A DNA stretch of 64,000 nt from Aeromicrobium endophyticum (GTDB taxonomy: Bacteria > Actinomycetota > Actinomycetes > Propionibacteriales > Nocardioidaceae), in the NCBI RefSeq assembly GCF_003586285.1, contig NZ_QUBR01000002.1:1116001-1180000 (forward strand), read 5' to 3'. The translations under genes were made by a program, and so were the position numbers. Shown here one piece after another: positions 37,422 through 49,744 of the stretch. Each line of letters begins with the position of its first letter. Within the stretch, counting starts at the first letter, position 1. The notes beneath the pieces are model-generated. The model searched no databases. It saw only the letters and a program-made list of their open reading frames with translations, and had not been told where the DNA came from.

Positions 37422-39913
37422 TTCTGCCTCACGGTCTTGACGCGCGACGCGCCCGGCCCGACCAGCGGTGACCCGACGTACGTCACCGAGATCTTGCGCA
37501 GACCCTTCCGGCCGAGCCTCGGCAACGTGGTGCGGACCCGTCCGTTCTTCAGGGTGACGGTCCTGACGACCTTCGAGCCGACACGCACCTGCACCCTGCC
37601 CGTCGGCGTGACGCCGCGCGCGGTGGCGTCGACCGTGACGGTCAGTCGCCGCTTGCCCTTCAACGTGCCGCGCGACCGGGCGAAGGCGATGCGGGGCGAC
37701 GCCTTGGCCACGTCGACCGAGACGGTGCGCTCGACCGGACGGACGCGCTCGTCGCCGCCGTACGCGAGGGTGAGCGTGTGCCGGCCGGGGGTGAGCGCCG
37801 TCGCGCCGAGGCCGACCGCGAACGTCCCGTCCTGCACCGCGCCACGGCCCAGCACCGAACCTCCCTCGCGCACCTCGACCGTGCCGGTCGCCGGACCGTC
37901 ACCGCCGCGCACGGACCCGGTGAGCGCCGCCGAGGACGTGCCGTAAGTCATCGACGGGGCCGCCGAGGGTTCGAGCACCGCGTCGGAGCCGACCGAGACG
38001 GACCGGGCGTCGGATGTCGAGGTCGCCAGCGCATCCGTGCCGCTGAAGACCGCCGTGATCTCGTGCGTGCCGCGGCCCTGCCAGGACGTCGTGCAGACGA
38101 CGCTGCCCGACGAGACGGCGACCTCCGCGCATCCTGCGACGGGGACGCCGTCGCTGGCGAAGGTGACGGTGCCCCCGGCCACGGCCGTCCTGCTGCCCGC
38201 CGGCTTGGTGACCGACGCCGTGAACGTCGCGGTCCGCGACGGTTCGATCGTCGCGGGCGCGTCCAGGCCCACGCCCGTCCGCAGGAGGCCCATGAGCGCG
38301 ACGACGAGCTCGCCGTCCGATCCGCTCGTGACCCTGCTGGCGAAGTCGGCACCCGCGACGAGGTCCCTGACACCGTTGCCGTCGAGGTCACCTGCCAGGC
38401 CCACCTGACGACCGAGTCGGTCGCCGGCCCGGGTGCCGTCGATGCGGTAGCCGGCCGTCGCGGCCAGGCCCGACAGCTGCTGGACCGTCTGCGTCGGGTC
38501 GCCCGCGACGACGAACACCGCGCCGGCGCCGTTCATCGTGGTGGTCGGCGCCGCCGGGTCGACCGGGTCGTGGCCGTAGGCGCCCAGCGCGAGGTCGGGG
38601 ACGTCGTCGCCGGTGACGTCGCCGATCCCGGCGACCGAGAAGCCCGTCGCATCGCCGCTCGCGACGCCGTTGAGCCAGTAGCCGCGACGCGAGGGGGTCA
38701 CGCACGACGGGACCGACTCACCGGCCACGGGGCAGGTGAACACCGACTGACCCCCGGTCGCCGACGGGTCCGTGTAGACCGTCGCGGTCGACGTCGAGCC
38801 GAACACGACGGCCGCGCCTCCGTTGCGCGGCCCCGTCGCCGCGTTGGTGACGCCGTCGGCGCCGATCAGCACGTCGTCGAGGCCGTCACCGTCGACGTCG
38901 CCGGCCGGAGAGACGGCGTAGCCGAGGCGGTCGCGAGCGCGCTGCGGCCCGTAGATCTTGAACCCCCTCGCACCCAGGGCGGCGAGGTCGACATCGCCGG
39001 TCGTGCCGCCGAAGACGACATAGGCGGCACCGGGGGCCGCGACGCCGCTGCCCCACGGCGTGGACGTGTACGAGCCCAGCACGAAGTCGTCCTTGCCGTC
39101 GCCGTTCACGTCGCCCGCCCGGGCCATGACGCCGAGGCGTGCGCCGGAGAGCTCGCCATCGACGGTCTGGAGGATCTGACCGGGCTGCGGTGCCGTCACA
39201 TCGACGTCGGTGATGTCGTCGCGCCCTGCGACGACCCACACGCGCCCGTTCGTCGAGCGTCCGCGCGTGCTCGCCCCGACCTCGGCGACGGCGAGCTCGT
39301 CCAGGCCGTCGCCGTCGAGGTCACCGACGCCCGCGAGCGAGAACGACAGGTTGCCGCTCGAGGCGTCGCCCTTCACGACGAACCCGCGGTCGCCGATCGC
39401 GTCGAGCGACAGGCCCGTGAACTTCTTCGCGCCGAAGATCACGTACGCGCGCTGCTGCTGGTAGTCGCCGATCGCGATGTCGTCGAGCCCGTCGCCGTTG
39501 ACGTCGCCGACGCAGCCCACCGAGAAGGCGACCGCGTAGCCCGACTTCGTCCCGGTGGAGCCGACCTTGGGGTTCTCGACCGGGCCGTCGATGCGGACGG
39601 CCCCGGCCTCGGACGGGTCGGCGAGCGCGCCTCCGGAGACGTGGTCCCCTCCAAGCAGGACGTAGGCCGCCCCCGCGCGCGCCACGTCGCCCTTGGTCCA
39701 GAACCAGGCTCCGACGACCGCGTCGTCGTGACCGTCGCCGTCGACGTCGCACGGGCCGTTGCTGATCGCGCTGCCGAGCGCGCTGCCCGGATCTCCCACG
39801 TACCGCAGCAGCTCGGCAGGACGGCCCTGCGGGGACGTCGGCTCGGCCTGCGCAGGGGCGCTCAGCACCCCGAGCGCGAGGGTCAAGGACAGCAGCAAGG
39901 ATGACCGCTTCAC
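37418..39913 (-). CDS. Secreted FG-GAP beta-propeller protein with Ig-like repeats
   Basis: An 831-residue exported protein. The signal peptide ends near residue 23 (PAQA). About seven FG-GAP/VCBS blades follow (residues 45-560), each with a calcium-type loop such as [27 protein letters not shown] and DVDGDGLDD. Residues about 565-830 are three Ig-like (Big_3) repeats, typical of adhesive or scaffold proteins. No LPXTG or membrane anchor is seen at the C-terminus, so it is probably released or non-covalently held. It precedes the His-rich protein gene in an operon. Confidence 0.88.
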   Translation of the reverse strand: MKRSSLLLSLTLALGVLSAPAQAEPTSPQGRPAELLRYVGDPGSALGSAISNGPCDVDGDGHDDAVVGAWFWTKGDVARAGAAYVLLGGDHVSGGALADPSEAGAVRIDGPVENPKVGSTGTKSGYAVAFSVGCVGDVNGDGLDDIAIGDYQQQRAYVIFGAKKFTGLSLDAIGDRGFVVKGDASSGNLSFSLAGVGDLDGDGLDELAVAEVGASTRGRSTNGRVWVVAGRDDITDVDVTAPQPGQILQTVDGELSGARLGVMARAGDVNGDGKDDFVLGSYTSTPWGSGVAAPGAAYVVFGGTTGDVDLAALGARGFKIYGPQRARDRLGYAVSPAGDVDGDGLDDVLIGADGVTNAATGPRNGGAAVVFGSTSTATVYTDPSATGGQSVFTCPVAGESVPSCVTPSRRGYWLNGVASGDATGFSVAGIGDVTGDDVPDLALGAYGHDPVDPAAPTTTMNGAGAVFVVAGDPTQTVQQLSGLAATAGYRIDGTRAGDRLGRQVGLAGDLDGNGVRDLVAGADFASRVTSGSDGELVVALMGLLRTGVGLDAPATIEPSRTATFTASVTKPAGSRTAVAGGTVTFASDGVPVAGCAEVAVSSGSVVCTTSWQGRGTHEITAVFSGTDALATSTSDARSVSVGSDAVLEPSAAPSMTYGTSSAALTGSVRGGDGPATGTVEVREGGSVLGRGAVQDGTFAVGLGATALTPGRHTLTLAYGGDERVRPVERTVSVDVAKASPRIAFARSRGTLKGKRRLTVTVDATARGVTPTGRVQVRVGSKVVRTVTLKNGRVRTTLPRLGRKGLRKISVTYVGSPLVGPGASRVKTVRQK

Positions 39914-39940
39914 GGTGGCTTCTTTCTCGAAACTGAGGAT

Positions 39941-39967
39941 CGCCTAAGTAAGGCAAGCCTCACCATA
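39941..39967. promoter_or_regulatory. Putative IdeR/DmdR iron box upstream of the FG-GAP operon
   Basis: TAAGGCAAGCCTCACCATA (39949-39967) agrees with the actinobacterial iron box TTAGGTTAGSCTMACCTAA at about 13 of 19 positions, including the GCCT/AGGC half-sites. The flanking GCCTAAGTAAGGC adds a second overlapping half-site pair, as seen where two dimers bind. It stands 28 bases before the FG-GAP start and about 70 bases upstream of the rpsT promoter. Repression by iron is inferred. Confidence 0.5.
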
Positions 39968-40012
39968 GGGCACCCGGTGGTCGCCGTCCACGGAACGACC
40001 ACTGTCGTCGAT

Positions 40013-40042
40013 TTGAGGCGGCGGGCCGCTGACTGCTAGAGT
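40013..40042 (+). promoter_or_regulatory. rpsT promoter
   Basis: TTGAGG (40013-40018) and TAGAGT (40037-40042) are spaced 18 bases apart, about 100 bases before the rpsT start. This leaves a leader of some 90 bases. Confidence 0.5.
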
Positions 40043-40141
40043 TGGCGGTCGCGTGCTCCGGCACGTCCACACACCTTTTGGGCACGGTCTGCGTGCCGCC
40101 CGATCGTCGGAACATCACACCAAGAGAAGTAGGTCTCCCCC

Positions 40142-40402
40142 GTGGCGAACATCAAGTCGCAGATCAAGCGCAACCGCCAGAACGAGCTGGCTCGCGAGCG
40201 CAACAAGTCCGTGCGCTCCGCGCTGAAGACGGCTGTCCGCCGCTTCGAGGAGGCCATCGCCTCCGGCAACACCGACGACGCCAAGAAGCTCGCCAACGTC
40301 GCGACGCAGAAGCTCGACAAGGCGGCCTCGAAGAAGGTCATCCACAAGAACCAGGCGGCCAACCGCAAGTCGGCCATCGCCAAGAAGGCCGCGTCGCTCT
40401 GA
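40142..40402 (+). CDS. rpsT: 30S ribosomal protein S20
   Basis: An 86-residue, lysine- and arginine-rich primary binder of 16S rRNA ([36 protein letters not shown]...). Start is GTG at 40142 with AGAAGTAGG eight bases upstream. Length and helical pattern are normal. It is convergent with the membrane acyltransferase-like gene and opposite in strand to holA, the common actinobacterial arrangement. Confidence 0.97.
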   Translation: MANIKSQIKRNRQNELARERNKSVRSALKTAVRRFEEAIASGNTDDAKKLANVATQKLDKAASKKVIHKNQAANRKSAIAKKAASL

Positions 40403-40445
40403 CGACGTCCGCCTGACGCAGGCTCCGCTGTCGACGACAGCACCC

Positions 40446-40474
40446 CGACGCCCCGGCATCACGCCGGGGCGTCG
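40446..40474. terminator. rpsT terminator hairpin (bidirectional)
   Basis: CGACGCCCCGGC (40446-40457) and GCCGGGGCGTCG (40463-40474) form a perfect 12-base-pair stem with the loop ATCAC. The stop of the convergent gene (minus strand, 40461-40459) lies in the loop, so the hairpin can end both transcripts. No T-tract follows. Confidence 0.75.
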
Positions 40475-41610
40475 TCGCGTCTGCGGGGCAACCGGGTGGT
40501 CGACACCAGACGGACGACCGACTCGAGCGGCCCGCGGCGCGCGAAGCCGAGCCACACCGTCGCGGCGGCGCACAGCACGACGGCCTGCAGCGCCCAGTCG
40601 CCGTAGCTGTCGAGCTGCGCGGCCGGATCGGCGCTCTCGGCCGCCCGCAGCGTCAGGCGCCAGCTCCAGAGCACGTGCACCGTGTAGAGCGACAGCGTCA
40701 TCGCCCCGGCCGCGCTGAGCGGTCGCAGGACGACCCGAGACCACGGGACGTGCATCACCAGCGCGCACAGCGCGATGACGACCAGGGCCGAGCCGATCGC
40801 CCCGATGACGTTGAGCGGTCGCGACGTGTGCTCGCCGACCAGCCACAGCTCGCGCCAGGTGGCCGGCTCGTACGGGTACGAGGCGCGCACGAACAGCTGC
40901 TGCCACCCCTGCACCGACCAGTCGTCGAACACCCCGCGCGAGATCGCGACGGCTCCCGCACCGAACGAGATGCCGAGCAGCACGACTCCCCCGCCCAGCA
41001 GCGACAGCGCCACCCGTACGCGTCCGAGGTCGAGACGTCCCACGCCGAGCCCGACGAGCACGTACGCGAACCACACCCCAGCCGGGTACGCGCCCCACAC
41101 CAGCAGCTCCGTCGCCAGCGACCACGGCGGCGCGAGGTCGGACCACTCGGCCTGGTCGGAGATCACGGGGCCGTGCTCGATCTCCAGCCACAGCAGCAGC
41201 ACCGGGGCGAGCACCGCCCAGACCAGGCCGAGCACCACGAGCGTGCGGGCCGACAGGGCGCGGAACGGCAGCGCCATGACGATCAGCACCCCGTAGAACG
41301 CGAGGATGACGTAGACCGGCACCCGGTCGAGCGAGCCCAGCGCCAACCCCAGCGCGATCAGCACGACGGCCCGGATCCCGGTGGCACGCACCGAGCCGGC
41401 GCCGCCAGGATCGCGGCGGTGCACCAGCGACAGGGCCACACCGGCGAGCATCGCGAACAGCGGTGCCGCTCGACCGCTGGCGATCATCTGGCCGACCGGT
41501 GGGCTGGCGCCGACCCACTGCGGGCCCAGGTGCACGAACATCATCCCGACGAGGGCGATGCCCCGCGCCAGGTCGATCGCATCGACCCGGCTGAACGTCG
41601 GGCGGCTCAT
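40459..41610 (-). CDS. Multi-pass membrane protein, HGSNAT/DUF418-like
   Basis: A 383-residue membrane protein with about ten hydrophobic helices. The start RVDAIDLARGIALVGMMFVHLGP is typical of the heparan-alpha-glucosaminide N-acetyltransferase / DUF1624-DUF418 group, whose members move acyl groups across membranes; MTLSLYTVHVLWSW near the end is the matching C-terminal helix with conserved His. Substrate unknown. Its start directly follows the holA stop with no gap, so it is in the holA operon. Confidence 0.8.
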   Translation of the reverse strand: MSRPTFSRVDAIDLARGIALVGMMFVHLGPQWVGASPPVGQMIASGRAAPLFAMLAGVALSLVHRRDPGGAGSVRATGIRAVVLIALGLALGSLDRVPVYVILAFYGVLIVMALPFRALSARTLVVLGLVWAVLAPVLLLWLEIEHGPVISDQAEWSDLAPPWSLATELLVWGAYPAGVWFAYVLVGLGVGRLDLGRVRVALSLLGGGVVLLGISFGAGAVAISRGVFDDWSVQGWQQLFVRASYPYEPATWRELWLVGEHTSRPLNVIGAIGSALVVIALCALVMHVPWSRVVLRPLSAAGAMTLSLYTVHVLWSWRLTLRAAESADPAAQLDSYGDWALQAVVLCAAATVWLGFARRGPLESVVRLVSTTRLPRRRDDAPA

Positions 41611-42582
41611 CTAGCGGCGACGTCGGGCGGCGACGGCCAGCACCATCCGCTCGACGGCGAACGCCGGATCGGCCGCGCCCCCCTTGACGTCGAGATCGGC
41701 CTGGGCGACCGCCGAGATGGCCGCTGCGAGCCCCGCGGCGTCCCAGCTGCGCAGCTGCTGGCGCATGGCCCGGATCTTGAACGGAGGCGCCCCGATGTGC
41801 GCCGCGAGCTCGTTGTCGCGCAACCCGTCGGGAGCACCCGACAGCTTGGCCAGCGAGCGCAGGCCCGTGGCCAGCGCCGTCGTGATGAGCACCGGTGCCA
41901 CCTTGGCCGACTCGGCCCATCGGGCCTGCTCGAGGGCGACGTCGATGCGTCCGTCGATCGTCGCGTCGGCGATCTCGTAGCCGCGGACGTCGGCGCGCCC
42001 GCCGAAGTACTGCTGCACCAGCGACGTGCTGATGTGGGCGCCCTGCTCGAGGTTGGCGACCAGCTGGTCGGCGGCTCCTGCCAAGGCCCGCAGGTCCTGG
42101 CCGACCGCGGCGACCAGGTAGGCGGCGGCCTGCTCGTCGATGCGGGCTCCCAGCTCGCGCACCTCGGTGAACACCCACCGGGCGTAGTCGCGCTCGTACT
42201 TGGGCTGCTCGACCTTGACCTCGCTGACGACCGCCGCCTTGCGCAGCTTGTCGAGCAGGCCCTTGCCCTTCTGGCCCCCGCTGTGCACGAGGACGACCGC
42301 GATGTCGGGCGACGGCGCGGCGACGTAGGCCAGCAGCTCGGCCTGGGCCACGTCGGGCAGGTCCTGCAGCTCGGTGAGCACCAGCGCGCTCGCGTCGCTG
42401 AACAGCGACGGGCTGGTCAGGCCGGCGAGCTCGCCCGGCTGGAGGCCTGACGCCGTGGTCGTGGCGACCTCGCAGTCGGGCTGCTCGGACGTGACGACCT
42501 TGACGGCCTTGGCACGGGTGCGCTCGGCGAGGAACTCGGCGTTGCCGGTGATGAGCAGGATCTTGCCGAATGCCGAGGCCAC
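41611..42582 (-). CDS. holA: DNA polymerase III subunit delta
   Basis: Clamp-loader subunit that opens the beta ring. The 323-residue chain begins GKILLITGNAEFLAERTRAKAV and shows the HolA pattern of an N-terminal AAA-like domain without Walker A, plus the helical collar (FKIRAMRQQLRSWD). The GTG at 42582 is preceded by TAGGAT-N6; the first three bases of this -10 are the TAG stop of comEC. It is thus probably transcribed from its own leaderless promoter at the end of comEC. Confidence 0.92.
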   Translation of the reverse strand: MASAFGKILLITGNAEFLAERTRAKAVKVVTSEQPDCEVATTTASGLQPGELAGLTSPSLFSDASALVLTELQDLPDVAQAELLAYVAAPSPDIAVVLVHSGGQKGKGLLDKLRKAAVVSEVKVEQPKYERDYARWVFTEVRELGARIDEQAAAYLVAAVGQDLRALAGAADQLVANLEQGAHISTSLVQQYFGGRADVRGYEIADATIDGRIDVALEQARWAESAKVAPVLITTALATGLRSLAKLSGAPDGLRDNELAAHIGAPPFKIRAMRQQLRSWDAAGLAAAISAVAQADLDVKGGAADPAFAVERMVLAVAARRRR

Positions 42583-42588
42583 GCGACG

Positions 42589-42594
42589 ATCCTA
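42589..42594 (-). promoter_or_regulatory. -10 element of holA, overlapping the comEC stop codon
   Basis: TAGGAT (42594-42589, minus strand) lies six bases before the holA GTG. TAG is also the comEC stop. The second example in this window of a stop codon shared with a -10 hexamer. Confidence 0.6.
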
Positions 42595-44808
42595 GCCGCG
42601 ACTCACGACGTGGAGACGTCCGTCGCGCAGCACGACCGCGATGTCACCGTCGAGGTCGGTGCGCCACCACTTCGTGCCGCGCTCGCGCAGCAGCGAGAGC
42701 AGCGATGCCGTGGGGTGGCCGTAGTCGTTGTCCTCGCCGGCGCTGACCGTCGCGACGCGGGCACCGACCTGCTCGACGAAGCGCGGGTCCTGGTCGGCGC
42801 TCCCGTGGTGGGGCACCTTCAGGACGTCCGCGGACACGTCGACGTCCGAGCGCAGGATGCGCTGCTGGGCCTCGGCCCCGACGTCACCGGTGAGCAGGAC
42901 GCGCACCCCGCGGACCGATGCCCTCAGCACGACGCTCACCGCGTTGCGGTCGCCGGCAGGTGCCTCGTCGGCAGGCGGCCACAGCACGTCGGCCGACGTG
43001 TCGCCGACCGAGAACGACTCGCCCGCCTCGGCCACGTGACGCGGCACGCCCGGCACCTCGGGGCCGCCCGACGTGCCGACCACGACCTGGTCGACGCGAC
43101 GACCCTCGGTGGCACCGCGCCAGCCGTCGACGTGGTCGGCGTCGCCGTGGGTCAGCACCAGCACCCGGATGACGTCGACGCCCAGCGAGGTGAGGCACCG
43201 GTCGACCGGCGCGTCCTCCTCGCCCACGTCGACCACGATCGCCTCGCCGTCGGCGACGGGCAGCACCGAGGCGTCGCCCTGGCCCACGTCGCAGCTGACC
43301 ATCACCCAGCCGGGCGGCGGCCATCCGGTCTGGGGTGGACGCCAGACCGCCACGGCCACCCCGAGCACCAGGCCGACGAACACCGCGGGTCGGGCCGACA
43401 GACGAAGCATCGTCCAGGTCACGACGGGCACCAGCACCACGAGCACCTGCCACGGCGCTCGCCACTCGAACGACGCGGCGTCGAGCCCCGCCGCGGTGTG
43501 GCCGACCGTCAGGATCCAGCTCGCGCACGCCCCCGCGAGCGTGCCGAGCACCTGGCCGAGCGGCGCCCACACCATCGCGAGCACACCGCCGACGAGGCCG
43601 GCGACCGTCGCCGGCGCGACGGCGGGCGCCGCCAGCAGGTTGGCGAACACCGCGACGAGCGAGACCTCGCCCGACAGCGCGGCGAGCGCCGGCGTGCACA
43701 CCAGCTGGGCCGCGAGGGGCACCGCGACCGCGAGCGCGCACCACCGTGGCATCCAGGTCTCGAGCCGCCGCGCGAACGGCGGAGCCAGCAGCAGGATGCC
43801 GCCGGTGGCACTGGCCGACAGGACGAATCCCGGCGAGCGGGCCAGCCACGGGTCGAGGAACAGCAGCACGACGACCGCCCAGCAGAGGGCGCGCAGCCCG
43901 CCTCGCGATCCGAATCCGAGCGCCGCGACGCCCACGGCTCCCATGGCGGCCGCCCGGACGACGCTGGGCTCGGGCCGCGCCAGCAGGACGAAGGCGAGGA
44001 TCGACACGACACCCACCGCCCACAGGCCGCGGCGGCGGACGCCGGCGGAGCGTGCGACGGCCATCGTCACCGCCAGCACGATCGTCAGGTTGGTACCCGA
44101 GACGGCCATGAGGTGCGTGAGGCCGCTGCGCCGGAAGTCGTCGTCGATGTCATCGGTGATGCCCGTCTCGTCGCCGTCGACGAGGGCCGGCACCAGACCA
44201 CGGGGCTCGTCGCCCAGATGGGCGACCGAGCGGCGCACTCCTTCGCGGACGCGCTCGGAGGCGGCCCACCACCACGCCGCGCCGGCCAAGGGGGAATGGC
44301 GGTCGACACTGATCGTGACGCTCTCGTCGGACGTCTCGGACGGCGCGAGCCGCCCCTGGAGCACGAGACGGCGACCGACCACCAGGTCGTCGACCCGGCC
44401 GTCGAAGAAGGCCGTCGCGTGGTCGCGCAGACGGATGTCGACGCGGCTCGTGACGGCTCGGCGGACGATCACCTGGACGAGGGTCGACTCGGTGCCGCGC
44501 CGCTCGAAGATCCGGGCGTCGCGGCTGACCTGCACGTCGAGCGTGACCCGACGACCGCTCTGCGCCACGTCGAGCAGCGGCGATCGCTCGACCGTCGCCA
44601 GCCGCCAGGCGCACGACGTGGCCACCGCGGCGACGCACACGGTGGCCAGCAGCACCGGGACGACCCGGCCCCGGCGCCACAGGGCCCCGGCCACGACCAC
44701 GGCGACGGCGGCGACGACCGCCGCCGTGGTCGAGCCGGCCGTCACCAGCCAGGCGCCCACGACCCAGGTGGCGGCCGCGGCCGGCACCATCCTGGCGTCG
44801 TGGTTCAC
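42592..44808 (-). CDS. comEC: DNA uptake channel protein ComEC/Rec2
   Basis: A 738-residue membrane protein for passage of single-stranded DNA. N-terminal helices and a DUF4131-like soluble domain are followed by the Competence domain (GLTHLMAVSGTNLTIVLAV is diagnostic) and a C-terminal metallo-beta-lactamase-type domain with VLTHGDADHVDGW and VPHHGSADQDPRF, so metal ligands are kept. GTG 44808 overlaps the comEA stop as GTGA. Competence has not been shown in most actinobacteria that carry the gene. Confidence 0.93.
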   Translation of the reverse strand: MNHDARMVPAAAATWVVGAWLVTAGSTTAAVVAAVAVVVAGALWRRGRVVPVLLATVCVAAVATSCAWRLATVERSPLLDVAQSGRRVTLDVQVSRDARIFERRGTESTLVQVIVRRAVTSRVDIRLRDHATAFFDGRVDDLVVGRRLVLQGRLAPSETSDESVTISVDRHSPLAGAAWWWAASERVREGVRRSVAHLGDEPRGLVPALVDGDETGITDDIDDDFRRSGLTHLMAVSGTNLTIVLAVTMAVARSAGVRRRGLWAVGVVSILAFVLLARPEPSVVRAAAMGAVGVAALGFGSRGGLRALCWAVVVLLFLDPWLARSPGFVLSASATGGILLLAPPFARRLETWMPRWCALAVAVPLAAQLVCTPALAALSGEVSLVAVFANLLAAPAVAPATVAGLVGGVLAMVWAPLGQVLGTLAGACASWILTVGHTAAGLDAASFEWRAPWQVLVVLVPVVTWTMLRLSARPAVFVGLVLGVAVAVWRPPQTGWPPPGWVMVSCDVGQGDASVLPVADGEAIVVDVGEEDAPVDRCLTSLGVDVIRVLVLTHGDADHVDGWRGATEGRRVDQVVVGTSGGPEVPGVPRHVAEAGESFSVGDTSADVLWPPADEAPAGDRNAVSVVLRASVRGVRVLLTGDVGAEAQQRILRSDVDVSADVLKVPHHGSADQDPRFVEQVGARVATVSAGEDNDYGHPTASLLSLLRERGTKWWRTDLDGDIAVVLRDGRLHVVSRG

Positions 44809-45542
44809 ACCACCACGAGGTCGCGCAGCTCGGCGAGGGTCGCGTCGCCGATGCCCTTGACGTCGAGCAGGTCGTCGACGGAGCCGAACCGGCCGTGCGA
44901 CTCGCGCCAGGTGACGATCGCCTGCGCCGTGACCGGTCCGACGCCGGGCAGGGTGTCGAGCTGCTCGAGCGTCGCGGTGTTGAGGTTGACCTTCGTGCCT
45001 GCTGGCGCCGCGGCTCCGGGCGCGGCCCCCGGCGACACGGCAGGGTCTGCCGGCTCCAGCCCCACCAGGACCTGCTCGCCGTCGGTGAGCTCGCGCGCCA
45101 TGTTGAGGCTCGTCGTGTCGACCCGCCCCTTGAGCCCGCCGGCGGCCTGGATCGCCTCGTAGACCCGCGATCCCTTCGGCAGGGTGACGATGCCGGGCTG
45201 ACGCACCTTGCCCACCACGTCGACGATCAGGGGCGCCGCGGACGCGGGGGCTCCCGGCACCGACGGCGAGGACGTCGACGCGAGGGCGAGCGGCTCCACC
45301 GGCTCGCTGGTCTGGGGCCGGCCGGCCAGCAGCCACCACACGAGCAGCACCGACGCCGCGACGGCGACCGCGGCCAGCGCCCGGGCATGCGGGATGTCGA
45401 GCCGGCGTCGCGCAGCTGCCGGCTCGGGCTCGTCGGCCGGCGGCAGCTCGGCGTCGAACGACGCCGCCAGCCGCGCGAGACGACGTCGCGCGATGTCGGC
45501 GCGGGTCTCGTCGAGCGGATCGTCTCGGTGCAGCGGCTTCAC
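44805..45542 (-). CDS. comEA: Competence protein ComEA (SLBB and HhH domains)
   Basis: A 245-residue DNA-binding protein anchored by one helix (residues 58-75). An SLBB domain (IVDVVGKVRQPGIVTLPKGSRVYEAIQAAGG) precedes two helix-hairpin-helix motifs (NLNTATLEQLDTLPGVGPVTAQAIVTWRESHG and LLDVKGIGDATLAELRDL). It should bind incoming double-stranded DNA outside the membrane. The GTG start is preceded by TAGGTT-N6. It is first of the comEA-comEC pair. Confidence 0.93.
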   Translation of the reverse strand: MKPLHRDDPLDETRADIARRRLARLAASFDAELPPADEPEPAAARRRLDIPHARALAAVAVAASVLLVWWLLAGRPQTSEPVEPLALASTSSPSVPGAPASAAPLIVDVVGKVRQPGIVTLPKGSRVYEAIQAAGGLKGRVDTTSLNMARELTDGEQVLVGLEPADPAVSPGAAPGAAAPAGTKVNLNTATLEQLDTLPGVGPVTAQAIVTWRESHGRFGSVDDLLDVKGIGDATLAELRDLVVV

Positions 45543-45650
45543 ACGCCGAACCTAGGCACGCGGGTCGGCGTCCGACAGGCAGCGGGTCACGGCCTGTGGA
45601 CAACCGCACCCGTCGACCGACCCGTGGATGGCCGCGCGTGAGCGGTGCGC

Positions 45651-45672
45651 TGGCGTCCAAGACCGGACGCCA
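45651..45672 (-). terminator. Hairpin downstream of the DegV gene
   Basis: TGGCGTCC (45651-45658) and GGACGCCA (45665-45672) form a perfect 8-base-pair stem with the loop AAGACC. It lies between the degV stop (45698) and the comEA promoter (45549-45554) and probably separates the two units. No T-tract. Confidence 0.5.
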
Positions 45673-45697
45673 GGTGGACGCTGGTGCACCGCCTCGG

Positions 45698-46540
45698 TCA
45701 GCGGGGGGTGATCGTCACCGAGATCATGCCGGGACCGACGTGGGCGCCGATCGCGGCACCCACCTCGTCGACCGAGACCTCCTCGCGGCCCAGCGCCGTC
45801 GCCAGGCGGCCGGCCACGGCCGTCGCGGTGTCGAGGCTGGCCAGGTGCTGCACGCCGATGTCGAACCCGTCGTCGCACGCCTCGGCCTTCTCGACCGCGA
45901 GCGCCTCGAGCCGTGCCAGGGCCTTGGCCTTGGTGCGGACGCGCTCGAGCGGGACGACCGCACCGTCCTCGATCGTGAGGATGGGCTTGACGGCGAGAGC
46001 CGAGCCGATCAGGGCGGCGGCCGCACCGACCCGTCCGCCCCGGCGCAGGTACTCGAGCGTGTCGACGTAGATCAGCACCGACGAGCTCTCGCCCGCCTGA
46101 CGAGCGGCATCGGCCACCCCGGCGGCGTCCTCGCCCGCGTCCCTGGCGAGCGCGGCCCGGCCGGCCGCGAATCCCGTGGCGAGGCCGACCTGGGCCGAGT
46201 CGATGCACGTGACGGGCACCGACGCCTGCTTGGACGCCAGCTGCGCCGACTCGAGCGTGCCCGACATGCGCGCACTGAGGTGGACCGAGACGATCGCCTC
46301 GGCACCGTCGGCCGCGAGCCGCTCGTACACGGCCAGGAAGTCGTCGGGGGTCGGTCGTGACGTGCTGACCGGCACGAAGGCGGCGAGCGCCTCGGCGATC
46401 ATGTCGGCCGTGACGTCATCGCCCTCGGTGTACGTCTCGGCGCCGATGATGACCTGCAACGGCACGACCTCGATGTGCTCGCGGAGCGCGTCGTCCGGGT
46501 CGAGGGAGGACGTCGAGTCCGTGACGATGCCGATCTGCAT
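45698..46540 (-). CDS. DegV family fatty-acid-binding protein
   Basis: A 280-residue cytoplasmic protein. IGIVTDSTSSLDPDDA and VVPLQVIIG at the start, VSTSRPTPDDFLAVYERL and HLSARMSGTLESAQLA are the conserved DegV segments. The family binds fatty acids and, in Firmicutes, presents them to fatty acid kinase (FakB); no fakA is in this window. TAGGCT-N6 precedes the ATG, so it is probably leaderless. Location beside comEA and leuS is common in the group. Confidence 0.92.
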   Translation of the reverse strand: MQIGIVTDSTSSLDPDDALREHIEVVPLQVIIGAETYTEGDDVTADMIAEALAAFVPVSTSRPTPDDFLAVYERLAADGAEAIVSVHLSARMSGTLESAQLASKQASVPVTCIDSAQVGLATGFAAGRAALARDAGEDAAGVADAARQAGESSSVLIYVDTLEYLRRGGRVGAAAALIGSALAVKPILTIEDGAVVPLERVRTKAKALARLEALAVEKAEACDDGFDIGVQHLASLDTATAVAGRLATALGREEVSVDEVGAAIGAHVGPGMISVTITPR

Positions 46541-46605
46541 GCCCGAAGCCTATCGCTGTGTGCGCCACGTCACGTCGCGACCACAGGCCGAGCGAGCCCG
46601 GCGGT

Positions 46606-49452
<2,847 letters not shown>

Positions 49453-49477
49453 CGCCCAATGCTACCGGTGTGAGCAC

Positions 49478-49735
49478 CTACTCCTGATCGACGGGCTCCT
49501 GCTCGACCGGCACCACGACGGGCCGCAGCCTGGCCCACACGCCGAAGGCGATCGCCACGGCGAGCATGCCGAGGCCGCCCCACAGGTTGATGTTGAGCCC
49601 GTCGCCGCGGGCCAGCTCCTCGTCGGTCGCGTTGAACAGGCCCAGCAGGATCAGGATGACGCCGTAGACACCCAGCAGACCGCCGATGACGAAGCGGATG
49701 TCGAAGATGCCGGCTTTCTGCTTCTTCTCACTCAT
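49478..49735 (-). CDS. Small two-helix membrane protein of the symporter operon
   Basis: An 85-residue protein with two hydrophobic helices (about 15-35 and 50-68). It is nine bases downstream of the sodium symporter and has GGGAG five bases before the ATG. Small two-helix partners of SSS symporters are known in many bacteria (DUF485-like or similar), and this one likely associates with the transporter, although its family is not certain. Confidence 0.8.
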   Translation of the reverse strand: MSEKKQKAGIFDIRFVIGGLLGVYGVILILLGLFNATDEELARGDGLNINLWGGLGMLAVAIAFGVWARLRPVVVPVEQEPVDQE

Positions 49736-49744
49736 GGCACTCCC

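Noticed and set aside
42610..45162. An 850-codon plus-strand frame opposite comEC
   Set aside because: Antisense to comEC/comEA and made of Arg/His/Asp-rich sequence without fold-like patterns.
49453..49477. T-box or attenuator before leuS
   Set aside because: Only 25 bases separate leuS from the next gene and the start appears leaderless, leaving no room for a leader RNA.
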